A stretch of DNA of 37,275 nt from Acetobacter persici JCM 25330 (GTDB lineage: Bacteria > Pseudomonadota > Alphaproteobacteria > Acetobacterales > Acetobacteraceae): contig NZ_BAJW01000033.1 of NCBI RefSeq assembly GCF_000613905.1, positions 1 to 37,275 of the forward strand. The letters run 5' to 3'. Below the pieces are notes generated by a model. It had not been told where the DNA came from and ran no database searches. It worked only from the letters and a program-made list of their open reading frames with translations. The position numbers were made by a program, and so were the translations under genes. Position 1 is the first letter of the stretch. Every line of letters starts with the position of its first letter. Shown in pieces: positions 26,490-35,624 of the stretch.

Positions 26490-28871
26490 ATGCGTAAAAA
26501 CACTTTCCGGCGGATTTACCCCGCTCCTCTGGCCTTTGGTCTGGCTCTGGGGTGCGGCACGGCCCTTCCTGCCATGGCGGCGGATGATGCAACGGGGAAA
26601 GAGCCTGCGCACCCCCCTCATGCGCCTGAAAAATCAGAGAAACTTGCCGGGCAGCCTCAGGCTGTGCTGAGTAACCCGAAGGGCCACGGGCCGGATCTGG
26701 TCAAGGAAAAGGACGGCACGGAGTCCGAGCACTGGGTTGTTACGGCCTCCCCCATGAACACGCTGCGCACGCCCATTGGCATCAGCCGCATGCCGCAGGA
26801 CGTGCTGCACACGCCGCAGACGATTGATGTTGTGCCGCAGATCCTGATGCAGCAGCAGAACGTGAAGTCACTGGATGAAGCCCTCAAGAACGTGCCGGGC
26901 ATCACGGCGTCCGTGGGGGAAGGGGAAGGCGGGATGTCCGGGGATCAGTTCCTGATCCGCGGGTTTGCCGCCCAGAATGATATTTATGAAAACGGCCTGC
27001 GGGATTTTGGTGTCTATACCCGTGACTCCTTTGATTATGACCATGTGACGGTGATCAAAGGTCCGTCCTCTCAGGTGTTCGGGAACGGCACCACGGGCGG
27101 TGCAATCAACATCACCACCAAAACGCCTAATGAGCAGAACCATATTGGCGCGAGCTTCTCTGGTGGTAGCGGGTCTTATTATCGTGGCACGCTGGATTTT
27201 AACCATAAGATTACCGACACCATTGCCGTGCGCCTGACTGCCATGGGGAATGAGAATAATATGGTCGGGCGTGACTATATCTATTCCCATCGCTGGGGGA
27301 TCGCGCCGTCCATTATTTTCGGACTTGGTAAAAAAGTTAATTATACCATCGAATATTTCCATCAGTCTGATAACCGTATTCCTGATTACGGGGTGCCGAC
27401 CGTCAAAAAACCGGGGGCGCAATATGCCCGTCCGGCTACGGAATATGGCGTAAGCCGCACCAACTGGTATGGCACGACGTTTGATCAGGACAACACCAGC
27501 GATGATATGCTGACGGGCCGCCTGAAGTGGGAAGTTAACCCACACATCACGGTTTATAACGATACCCGCGGCGGGCTTTACAGCCGGTATTATTCCGCAT
27601 CGCAGGAAGCGTGTGGCACGGTCTGTAATGCGGCGCTGTTTTCCTCCCATCCGGGAACAGCCACAATCTCCCGCAATGGTGGGCTGGGCGGGCCAAACCC
27701 CTACCAGCAGGATGACTGGTCTGTGCAGAACGTCGCCTCTGCTGTGGCGAATTTTAACACAGGGACAATCCGGCACCAGATGATTGGCGGCGTGGATGTG
27801 GAACATATTTATGATCGTCGCCTGAACTATGCCTATAACGGCACACGTCAGGGCACCAGTCTGCTGAACCCGTCCATGTTGGTGCCGGGGCTGGAACGCG
27901 GTGCCGCCGGGCAATATGCCAACAACCTGACCAACATGCCCAATGGCGTGGGGAAAAAGGAATGGAAAACGGGTGATGCCACGGATGTCGGCGCATTCTT
28001 TTCCGAACAGGCGTGGCTTGCTCCGTGGTTTTCTGTACGCGCCGGGTTCCGCTGGGACCATTGGGACAGCCACTACAGTGCAACGGGCGGCGTGGCCTCA
28101 ACACCGGATACGCATCTTGGCCAGAAGCAGGATACCTTCAACCCGAATGTCAGCCTGATGTACACGCCGAATGATCATTCCATGATCTATTTCAACTGGG
28201 CGCAGTCCACCACGCCGATTGGCCTGTATGTGACCAACAGTTCTGAACCGCTGACGCCCAAGAACGCCGCCTTCAAACCCGAACGCAGCAACCTGTATGA
28301 AATTGGCGCGAAATACTCAGCATTTCATGACCGGATTGGCTTTACGGCTGCGGTGTTCCGGCTGGAAAAAAGCAACTCTCTCATGACCGACCCCAGTTCT
28401 GGCGATGTCACGGCCTCCAGTGATAACCAGCGCAACCAGGGGCTGGAACTGAGTGCTTCCGGCCAGATTGTAAAAGGCTGGAACATGATTGCGACCTATG
28501 CGCGATATGATAGCGAGACAACATCTTCCCTTACGCTGGCGGATGTGGGCAAGCAGGTGCAGTATGTGCCGCGTAATCAGGCAACCGTGTGGACCACGTA
28601 TGAGTTCGCGCCCAAAAAGGCCTATAACCTGACCTTTGGCGGTGGCGTGACATGGCGGGAGGGCGTGTTTCTGGACCCGGCCAACACGGCGCGCGTGCCA
28701 GCAAACGTCGAGTTTGACGCAATGGTGTCTCACCAGTTTGGTCAGCATTGGAAAGTCACCATGAATGGCTACAATCTGGATAACCGCCTGAACTACAGCA
28801 ACCTGTTCAGCAACCGCGTGACGCCGTCCATTGGCCGAGCGTTCCTGTTTAACCTCTCCATGACATACTAA
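26490..28871 (+). CDS. TonB-dependent siderophore receptor (Fiu/catecholate-like)
   Basis: A 793-residue outer-membrane receptor. A signal peptide (residues 1-30, ending LPAMA) is followed by a His/Lys-rich linker. The plug has VTASPMNTLRTPIGISRMP, VKSLDEALKNVPGI and VTVIKGPSSQVFGNGTTGG. The barrel ends SIGRAFLFNLSMTY with the C-terminal aromatic. The pattern resembles catecholate siderophore receptors of the Fiu/CirA side of the family, but the ligand is not certain. I set the start at 26490 because the signal peptide begins there and the Fur box sits inside the longer frame. It is a single gene, closed by a strong terminator. Confidence 0.9.
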   Translation: MRKNTFRRIYPAPLAFGLALGCGTALPAMAADDATGKEPAHPPHAPEKSEKLAGQPQAVLSNPKGHGPDLVKEKDGTESEHWVVTASPMNTLRTPIGISRMPQDVLHTPQTIDVVPQILMQQQNVKSLDEALKNVPGITASVGEGEGGMSGDQFLIRGFAAQNDIYENGLRDFGVYTRDSFDYDHVTVIKGPSSQVFGNGTTGGAINITTKTPNEQNHIGASFSGGSGSYYRGTLDFNHKITDTIAVRLTAMGNENNMVGRDYIYSHRWGIAPSIIFGLGKKVNYTIEYFHQSDNRIPDYGVPTVKKPGAQYARPATEYGVSRTNWYGTTFDQDNTSDDMLTGRLKWEVNPHITVYNDTRGGLYSRYYSASQEACGTVCNAALFSSHPGTATISRNGGLGGPNPYQQDDWSVQNVASAVANFNTGTIRHQMIGGVDVEHIYDRRLNYAYNGTRQGTSLLNPSMLVPGLERGAAGQYANNLTNMPNGVGKKEWKTGDATDVGAFFSEQAWLAPWFSVRAGFRWDHWDSHYSATGGVASTPDTHLGQKQDTFNPNVSLMYTPNDHSMIYFNWAQSTTPIGLYVTNSSEPLTPKNAAFKPERSNLYEIGAKYSAFHDRIGFTAAVFRLEKSNSLMTDPSSGDVTASSDNQRNQGLELSASGQIVKGWNMIATYARYDSETTSSLTLADVGKQVQYVPRNQATVWTTYEFAPKKAYNLTFGGGVTWREGVFLDPANTARVPANVEFDAMVSHQFGQHWKVTMNGYNLDNRLNYSNLFSNRVTPSIGRAFLFNLSMTY

Positions 28872-28929
28872 CAAAAAACCGGAGGGTGCAGAACGCGCTC
28901 TCCGGGTCAGTACAAGCATCGTTTTCCGG

Positions 28930-28959
28930 CCTCTGTCCTGATCAGGACAGAGGTTTTTT
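28930..28959 (+). terminator. Rho-independent terminator of the second TonB receptor
   Basis: A perfect 10-bp stem CCTCTGTCCT/AGGACAGAGG with a GATC loop is followed by six T's, 58 bases after the stop codon and three bases before the end of the converging gene. Confidence 0.92.
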
Positions 28960-28961
28960 GT

Positions 28962-30914
28962 TCAGGAAGCCTGAGGGTGTTCGTTGCGTACCAAAGCTCG
29001 CCCGGCGCGTAACAGTCCGGGCAGCAGACCAAGATAGAGCGCCAGACTGAGGCCGAAAAACAGGGAAACCCATTTCACGGTAAAGACTGGTCCCAGTGGC
29101 GGGGTGCCGCCGGGCAGAATGAGTGTCTGCTCTCCGGCGGTGGCGCTGTGGGCATCGACCGTCTGGCATGTTTTGCCTGCGCCTTCACACACGCGGAAGC
29201 TGCCGTAATCCGGGCCGGTGGCGTAGCCAAGGGCGGCGTCCTGATACGGCAGGGATAACGTCATGGTCAGAGGCTGGCTGTTTTTCCCGGAGACATACTC
29301 GTTATTGCTCAGGTTCCAACCCGGAGCATCAACATGGCCCTCAAACGCATCGGTCCAGAATTTATCAATTTCTTCACGCAGATACAGAATACGGGCCGGT
29401 GCATCCCCCTGCGGGGTAATGGAAAAAGTTCTGACTTCCTGCGGGTACGAAAAGAGCTTTGTGGTGAGCACAAGCGCTGTACTGGCCGCGACAAGCCCTT
29501 TTATAAAAGGCGGAAATGCCGTTTTGCTGAAGTTGAAACGGAGTGACCTGCTCAGGCTGGCTACACAATATACGGCCCCGACTTCCGCAGAGAGCAGGCC
29601 CCAGATGTAATAGCGGTATTCTGTCGCAACATTGATCGGCAGGAATGTCAGCAGATAAATAATGCCGGATGCCATCAGCGCGCAGAAAACGCGGTCATAC
29701 TGATCCAGCCTGTTACGGGTGACAAAACACATAACCAGCCCAAGGCAGGAGAGCAGGATGCCCATAAACGGCTTGCCGAACTCCAGATTGAACCCGGATT
29801 CAATAAAGGTTTTATGGCGTTCATGCAGGGATTTGTCCCACGGTTCCTGATCCTGCCAGGGGATTTTGACATCCGGCATGCCCCAGTTGAACAGCATGAT
29901 CGGGCGCGTAGGGTCAAACAGAGCGACCTTGTATGTGGGCAGGGACGAGACAAAAAAGCCGAACGGGTGGGTTACGAGCGTTTTGAGCCAGGCATGGCCT
30001 GTTGCGCGGCGGCTTGCATCATCCTGATTGGCGGCGCGTGCAATAAAGCTGCAATGCCCCCAGAATGAGTCATTATCCCACGCGCGGTCTTTTTCGCAGC
30101 TATGCAGGATCTGGTGCGTCTGCTCGGCGGTCCATGTCCCCGGAAAGCGGTTTTGCTGCGTGTAATAGGATAATTGCTGCAAATGTTTGACTTGCAGAGA
30201 AATAATCGGGTGGTTGTGGGACGGCTTTAAAATAACGTTCAGAACCGGGCCTGCCAGAAGGACACCGCACAAGGTGGCCCCAAACGCAAAGAGTCGTTTT
30301 CGGTTTGATGGTGCCAGAGGGCGGGTGGAAGGGCTGGCTGGAGGGATGATCAGCCCGGTATTGACGGCCAGCAGCGGCAGAATGGCAAAAAGACTGTTGC
30401 TGCGGGTAAGAACAGTGGCTGTCAGGCACAGTGTGGAGGCCACGACATAGCGGAGTTTCAGGCGCTCCCGCGTGGCGCCTGCCGCCAGCAGGGAACAGAC
30501 AAAGGCTGCCAGAAAAAAGACATTCATGGTCGTATCAATAACGACCGTGCCGGTCAGGTTGAGCTGCCCCGGCAGGATGGGCACAAGAAGGAAAAAACCG
30601 GCTTTCCAGCCTAATTTACGGCGCAGCAGAAGGGCAATGGCAAGGCAGGCAAGCCACAGCCCCCCGATATTGAAAACGGTAATTCCTTCCGGGCCGGGGA
30701 GTATTCTGGTCCAGAGTCCCCAGAACCAGCGGTAAAAAGGGGAATGCCAGTCACTATATCTGTGGGTCTGTATTTCTTCGAGAATGAGTTTGGAGTCAGA
30801 ATACAGATACCCCGGAAGGGTGGCGCGGAGATTGAGCACAACCCCGATAAACGCCAGACAGGTAAAGAGCAGTCCCTGTCTGGACTCCGAATTCTGCGCA
30901 GGGCTTACGGCCAT
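28962..30914 (-). CDS. Large polytopic membrane protein, putative GT-C glycosyltransferase
   Basis: A 650-residue protein with about ten to twelve membrane helices and, after residue 470, a periplasmic domain of about 140 residues with a final helix. An acidic motif (YLYSDSK, then DWHSPFYRWFW) in the first external loop resembles the catalytic loop of GT-C enzymes that use lipid-linked sugars. I do not recognise a named family. It starts two bases after the stop of the GT2 glycosyltransferase gene, so the two are one unit and likely act on the same glycolipid. Confidence 0.7.
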   Translation of the reverse strand: MAVSPAQNSESRQGLLFTCLAFIGVVLNLRATLPGYLYSDSKLILEEIQTHRYSDWHSPFYRWFWGLWTRILPGPEGITVFNIGGLWLACLAIALLLRRKLGWKAGFFLLVPILPGQLNLTGTVVIDTTMNVFFLAAFVCSLLAAGATRERLKLRYVVASTLCLTATVLTRSNSLFAILPLLAVNTGLIIPPASPSTRPLAPSNRKRLFAFGATLCGVLLAGPVLNVILKPSHNHPIISLQVKHLQQLSYYTQQNRFPGTWTAEQTHQILHSCEKDRAWDNDSFWGHCSFIARAANQDDASRRATGHAWLKTLVTHPFGFFVSSLPTYKVALFDPTRPIMLFNWGMPDVKIPWQDQEPWDKSLHERHKTFIESGFNLEFGKPFMGILLSCLGLVMCFVTRNRLDQYDRVFCALMASGIIYLLTFLPINVATEYRYYIWGLLSAEVGAVYCVASLSRSLRFNFSKTAFPPFIKGLVAASTALVLTTKLFSYPQEVRTFSITPQGDAPARILYLREEIDKFWTDAFEGHVDAPGWNLSNNEYVSGKNSQPLTMTLSLPYQDAALGYATGPDYGSFRVCEGAGKTCQTVDAHSATAGEQTLILPGGTPPLGPVFTVKWVSLFFGLSLALYLGLLPGLLRAGRALVRNEHPQAS

Positions 30915-30916
30915 GC

Positions 30917-31914
30917 TCAGTGTCCGGCGGTGGAAGGTGCGGAACTGGCATGCTGGGCGCTTTCCAGCCGCAGGGGGGCGGGCAGGGCAAGATAGGCGAG
31001 CCGCTTGGCTTCACGCCGCCCGAGCGCCACGCTGTCCAGTATCAGGCCGCAGCCCATGGAAAACGCTGAGAGGGTCACCAGCCCGCTGGCCAGAACTGCT
31101 GTGGGCAGGCGCGGCACCAGCCCGGTGCGGAAGAAGTCCAGCACGACAGGGATGCCAAGGCCAATCCCGCACAGCAGGGTGATCCCGCTGATGATGCTGA
31201 AAAACATCAGCGGGCGTTCCTGTTTGACCAGATTGATGATCATGCCAAGAATACGGAAGCCGTCGCTGTAGGTTTTCAGCTTGGAGGTAGAGCCGGCGGC
31301 CGCTCGACATAGCGGGTTGGCAGTTCGCCAATGGGCATGGCCTGCTCAAGCGCATGCACCGTGAATTCAGTTTCCGTTTCAAACCCGGAGGACAGAGCCG
31401 GGAAGGATTTGACAAACCGGCGCGAGAAAACCCGGTAGCCGGTGAGCATGTCAGACAGCCTGCGGCCAAAAACACTGGTGACAAGGCCGGTCAGAACCCG
31501 GTTGCCCAGAACATGGCCGCGCCGGTAGGCGTCTACCCGGTCTGTCACGCGGGCGCCGTTGACCATATCCAGCCCGTTTTCCATGGCCAGTTGCAGCATG
31601 GCGGGCGCGGCTGCGGCCTCATAGGTCGCGTCCCCATCCACCAGAATGTAAAAATCGGCATCAATGTCCGAGAACATGCGCCGGATGACGTAGCCTTTGC
31701 CCTGAAGGGATTCCGTGCAGACAACGGCTCCTGCGCCGGTTGCACAGGCGATAGTCTGATCCGTAGAATTGTTGTCATAAACATAGATGATCGCATCAGG
31801 AAGGGCTGCACGAAAGTCCTGCACGACGAAGGCAATGGTAACTTCTTCATTGTAGCACGGGATCATTACTGCAACGCTGAGAGCAGCTTGGCCTGATCTA
31901 GGAAATGTGTTCAC
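30917..31914 (-). pseudogene. GT2 glycosyltransferase (DPM/DPG-synthase type), frameshifted
   Basis: Two frames give one protein of about 330 residues. The first, from the GTG at 31914, has AVMIPCYNEEVTIAFVV, YDNNSTDQT and the DxD-type VDGDATYE, as in enzymes making polyprenyl-phosphate sugars. It breaks at about 31298-31304 in the conserved YVERP-A-GSTSKLKTYSDG region; one extra base restores Glu-Arg-Pro-Ala-Gly-Ser-Thr-Ser-Lys. The second frame has two membrane helices and ends at 30917. It presumably supplies a lipid-linked sugar to the membrane protein encoded immediately after it. Confidence 0.82.
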
Positions 31915-32200
31915 ATTGTCCCCGTTGTCTATTGCCGATGAAGGTGGATGCTTTTTATAGTATACTATGATCGTCTACCTCAAAATATACCTCAGACCGT
32001 TCTGAATGTCACTTGCGGCAGTTTTGGAGGCATCATAGGTTTTCAATTTCCGTTTCTGCTGGTGCTGGGTTTTTGGCTTGCTGCCCCGAAAGATCAGTCA
32101 TCTCTGGTGATTGTTAGCGTCATCGTCCGAGTTCACCAGTCGGCAGAGACCGGACAAAAAGCTGCAAAATCGACTGTTTGTGTAATTTCTAGAAAGATTA
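31915..32200. other. Intergenic stretch before IS remnant
   Basis: About 285 bases upstream of the GT2 gene. A plus-strand frame runs through it (31948-32421) but its composition is not that of a real gene. It should contain the promoter for the GT2/membrane-protein unit on the minus strand; no element stands out. Confidence 0.35.
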
Positions 32201-32580
32201 ACCATGAAAATTTACATGCTGGCCGGCACTCTGGCTCGGCTATGCTGATGTCTCACTTGCAGTCAGGTCCAATGGTGCTTAGTGGGACATCAGCATGGTC
32301 TGAAGGACAGACTGCGGGTGCTGTTATCGTCGAAAACACTTATGACAGCAATGAATTCTGCAGACCGATTGCAGATATGAAAGCAGAGGTCGTTATTCCA
32401 CAAAAAGAAACCTCAGGGTAGTCATCCCTTACAACTGGACTTTTGACAAACATCATAACCGTCTAAGCAATGCTTCAATCACATAGAACATTTTCGTCGC
32501 TTCGCAACGCTCTACGATTGCAGACTCATTATTTTACAGACTTCGTTCATCTAGCTTTGGCCATGATCCGGATGAGATGA
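32200..32580 (+). mobile_element. Decayed 3' end of an IS5-family transposase
   Basis: Fragments in shifting frames match the C-terminal third of IS5-type transposases. YDSNEFCRPIADMKAEVVIP is near 32340-32400. RVVIPYNWT follows it at about 32417. Then HFRRFATLYD lies near 32490 and, after stops and shifts, LALAMIRMR ends at the TGA at 32578-32580. The order is that of the family (GYDS, VIP, HFRRFATRYD, MIWMR). Several frameshifts and stops show it is dead. The catalytic N-terminal part is not recognisable. It separates the GT2 unit from the AT-rich gtr genes. Confidence 0.75.
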
Positions 32581-32672
32581 ATACCAATTTACCCCAGAAA
32601 TCTCTATTTCTATCAAAGCTAGTGTGACGTCTTCTGAAGGAAGGGAAGCAATCCCTCCCATTTATCATATAA
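32581..32672. other. Short AT-rich gap beyond the IS remnant
   Basis: About 90 bases between the transposase remnant and the stop of the GtrII-like gene. It may hold the right end of the insertion sequence; I could not identify its terminal repeat. Confidence 0.3.
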
Positions 32673-34157
32673 TTAGCACTGAGGCTGAAATAATACGAAG
32701 ATTCGATTATCAGAAAAATATGTTAAGACATGGCATGTTTTGACAGTAGGAACAAATTTACTTGTTGGTTGATATGAATTATCAAGATCATAATAAATAT
32801 TATTGATTTTCAAAAAACCTCTTGAATACCAGTCATAGTTTCTTCCAAGACCTTGAGTTATTGCAAAATCAGCGATCAAGGGATGAACCGCTTTTTTTAC
32901 GTTCATTGACGGCGTAGAAGGGTTGTCATTAAGGAACGTAATTTTTGTTTGGGCATTCGTTGTATAATGTGCGAGGTGAAATTCTATTTCTTTTACTGCG
33001 TCGCTATCGTGTGCCTGTTTCTGCTTCAGATAATTGCCAAAAGAAAATGAAATGCCAAGTGTTGGAATTATCTGCATGATACAAAGTAGCATAGCAAAGC
33101 ATTGTGGCACTGGCGCACGTGACATTGAAACCAGAATTAAGGGGGCTGAAAGTATGAAGCCGAATGTGCCCAGCAAGACACGGGGCTGAATATCAGGATT
33201 TTGCAGAAAAATGGTTAAACTTAGTGCGCAGAGCGCGATGACGCCTGTCCCGCAGATATAAGCTCCCAGACGAACCCAGAGATTTGTCTGGCTTCCGGTC
33301 TGCCGCTTACATATGATAAAAATAATTCCAAGAATATAAATGATTGTATATGAAATAATACAAACATGCATCAATCTGCCATGGTAGAAATGTGAGAGCA
33401 GATTGAGAGATGTCTTAATATTATTTTTTAAAAGAATAATACCTTCATGGTTCAAAGGAATATGTTTTGACATATCAACATAAATAAAGCGAAGATAGTG
33501 TGGAGCTATAATTTTTGAGTAGATAATATAAGAAAAAATAACCGTTACAGCACGATAGATTTGGTGACGAAAATTAATATTGTTCTTTATTGCAGATATA
33601 CATAGGTCAAGCGCCATCAAAGAAATGATTAGACTTAATGCTGCCTGATAAAGGCACAATATAGATATTAAAATAATGGAAATTGGAAATTCCCAAAAAA
33701 CACTGGACTTTTTACCTCTGATAAATACAGAAACTATTGACAATCCTAATGCAATATACATTGGAAAAGAGTCATATTTATATGACATATTTGATATAAA
33801 AAATGGATTTAAAACAAATGCTGCACATAATGTGAATTTTGTGATCGTAGCGTAGTCATTTAAAAATCTTTCCATCAGAAAGAGACAGCATGCAACAAAA
33901 AATATCATGCCCAGAATAACAGGCAAGGGAGTAATATCAGCCATAAGTAGATTTTGGTTAAGTGCCTGCATGGCCCATACAACTAGCGGTCGACCATTAT
34001 AATACCACCAATAAGCATCACCAGTTTCTGAACGGAATATATCATCATTATAGTCTACATCGGAAAGAATTCTTGGCAATATATATATAAAAGAGCATAA
34101 ATATAAAAATATAAACTCATACCGATAGCAAAAAAAATAATTTTTAATTTTATCCAT
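32673..34157 (-). CDS. GtrII-like membrane glucosyltransferase
   Basis: A 494-residue protein with about ten or more membrane helices. The N-terminal region VDYNDDIFRSETG followed by WYYNGRPLVVWAMQ matches the Asp-Asp-x-x-Arg and Gly-Arg-Pro-Leu pattern of the GtrII family. Those enzymes transfer glucose from undecaprenyl phosphate to surface polysaccharide in the periplasm. A roughly 90-residue periplasmic domain closes the protein. The start has AAGGA nine bases upstream. The gene is only about one third GC by eye, far below its surroundings, and next to an IS remnant, so it was probably acquired horizontally. It lies downstream of a GtrB gene in the same orientation. Confidence 0.78.
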   Translation of the reverse strand: MDKIKNYFFCYRYEFIFLYLCSFIYILPRILSDVDYNDDIFRSETGDAYWWYYNGRPLVVWAMQALNQNLLMADITPLPVILGMIFFVACCLFLMERFLNDYATITKFTLCAAFVLNPFFISNMSYKYDSFPMYIALGLSIVSVFIRGKKSSVFWEFPISIILISILCLYQAALSLIISLMALDLCISAIKNNINFRHQIYRAVTVIFSYIIYSKIIAPHYLRFIYVDMSKHIPLNHEGIILLKNNIKTSLNLLSHFYHGRLMHVCIISYTIIYILGIIFIICKRQTGSQTNLWVRLGAYICGTGVIALCALSLTIFLQNPDIQPRVLLGTFGFILSAPLILVSMSRAPVPQCFAMLLCIMQIIPTLGISFSFGNYLKQKQAHDSDAVKEIEFHLAHYTTNAQTKITFLNDNPSTPSMNVKKAVHPLIADFAITQGLGRNYDWYSRGFLKINNIYYDLDNSYQPTSKFVPTVKTCHVLTYFSDNRIFVLFQPQC

Positions 34158-34369
34158 TTATACTTTTCCTTATTTTTCAGAAGTTTGGTTTGATTTGTTT
34201 GAATCTATCTTTATGATAAATATTCTAATTTTTTGTTCCCGCGCAAGATTTCTTTTCGGAAAGTAGGTATGAATTTACAATTGGCATTTTCTGATTTTTA
34301 TAATTTAACTTCTGAGCATTTACTGTTTGATTTCATCTATAAATTGAATAATGTTTGAGAATTTTGAGT

Positions 34370-35338
34370 TTATCTGTAAGAGTTGGAAATATTTTTATGA
34401 ACTTTTCTTATGAGATATATGGGGCGTTGCTTTGTTTCCACATAGATCCTTCCAATATATTCTCCTAGCATCCCGATGCTGATGATCTGAATACTTCCGA
34501 AAAATGTCACGGCAAAGAAGAGTGAGGCATAACCTGGGACGGAATTTCCCAGAAGCAAAGTTCGTACAACAATAAACAGGCCATAGAGCAAGGCGAAAAG
34601 GGCTCCTATGGTGCCAACGTATGTCCAGATGCGGATGGGTAGTGTTGAAAAGCTGGTCAGTCCTTCCAGTGCGAAGTTCCATAAGGCCAGTCCGGAAAAT
34701 TTGGTCTCACCCACATGACGGGCCGCACGGACATAATCCAGAGTAACAGTGCGGAACCCGACCCAGGCATACAACCCTTTCATAAAACGCTGGCGTTCCG
34801 GAAGCTGCTGGAGGGCGTCAACTACGCACCGGTCCATCAGGCGGAAGTCTCCAACATTGGAGGGGATTTTGATTTTGGAAAGACTGTTGTGCAGGGAGTA
34901 GAACCATGAGGCCGTGAGGCGCTTGGCGGCACTGTCGGATGAGCGGTCTACACGTCGGCCCAGAACGACCTCAGCGCCATTCCTCCATGCGTCTATCATG
35001 TCGGGAATAAGTTCTGGCGGGTCCTGCAGGTCAGCATCAATGACGATAACGGCAGCGCCGGTCGCAGTGTCCAGACCGGCTGTCATTGCGGCTTCTTTGC
35101 CAAAGTTGCGCGACAGCTCAACAATCCTGAACTGGTTGTGCTGTTCGGACAGGGCAATCAGCCGTTTAAGGGTGTCGTCCCTGCTGCCGTCATCAATGCA
35201 GAGAATTTCCCATTCTGTTTCCGGGATGGCTGCCAGTACCGGCATAATGGTCTGGGCGAAGAGCTCAACACCATCCCCCTCATTATAAAAGGGTACAATT
35301 AAAGAAATGAGGCTTGGCATTGAAGTTCCGTTATCCAT
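34370..35338 (-). CDS. GtrB-like bactoprenol glucosyltransferase (copy 1)
   Basis: A 322-residue GT2 enzyme. The catalytic domain has IVPFYNEGDGVE near residue 14, CIDDGSRDDT and the hallmark DADLQDPPE. Two C-terminal membrane helices follow, then the family ending SIGMLGEYIGRIYVETKQRP. It makes undecaprenyl-phosphate glucose (or a similar sugar) on the cytoplasmic face, the donor for the GtrII-like enzyme encoded 212 bases downstream. An alternative start is the internal ATG at 35320. Confidence 0.88.
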   Translation of the reverse strand: MDNGTSMPSLISLIVPFYNEGDGVELFAQTIMPVLAAIPETEWEILCIDDGSRDDTLKRLIALSEQHNQFRIVELSRNFGKEAAMTAGLDTATGAAVIVIDADLQDPPELIPDMIDAWRNGAEVVLGRRVDRSSDSAAKRLTASWFYSLHNSLSKIKIPSNVGDFRLMDRCVVDALQQLPERQRFMKGLYAWVGFRTVTLDYVRAARHVGETKFSGLALWNFALEGLTSFSTLPIRIWTYVGTIGALFALLYGLFIVVRTLLLGNSVPGYASLFFAVTFFGSIQIISIGMLGEYIGRIYVETKQRPIYLIRKVHKNISNSYR

Positions 35339-35624
35339 GGTCGTGATATTTCAAAGCAAGTCTGATCCAGAAGAAGAAGGCTTTGAACGCTTTATAGAAG
35401 AAGGGTTTGAAAAGGATAAAGCAATATGTAGCATGGGAACAGTCCGGGCAACTAGAGCAGATCCTGTTTGAATGGACTCCATTCGAACTGGTGAAGATGC
35501 TCGATAAACACTGAGTTATGGAAATTCCACAGCGCCAGAGTTTAGTGGAACTGCTCTAGAAGCGAAGGATAATGCCATTCCTGCTACGTCCGCAGGAAGC
35601 GTCCTGCGTGGCTGGGGCTAATCA
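35339..35624. other. Intergenic region between the two gtrB genes
   Basis: About 280 bases; the centre is the 109-base inverted-repeat element at 35452-35560. The rest has no recognisable gene and must hold the promoter for gtrB copy 1. Confidence 0.4.
35452..35560. repeat. 109-base element with terminal inverted repeats (MITE-like)
   Basis: The left end CTAGAGCAGATCC and the right end read on the other strand, TCTAGAGCAGTTCC, match over CTAGAGCAG plus TCC. The internal GAATGGACTCCATTC is a near palindrome. It has no coding capacity. The arrangement is that of small dispersed repeats common in alphaproteobacterial intergenic regions. Confidence 0.5.

Noticed and set aside
26868..28073. 401-codon open frame antisense to the second TonB receptor
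   Set aside because: Receptor on the other strand is certain; composition and lack of motifs mark it as a shadow.
31948..32421. 157-codon plus-strand frame
   Set aside because: Only its last part resembles protein, and that is transposase fossil; the first half has no start signal or recognisable content.
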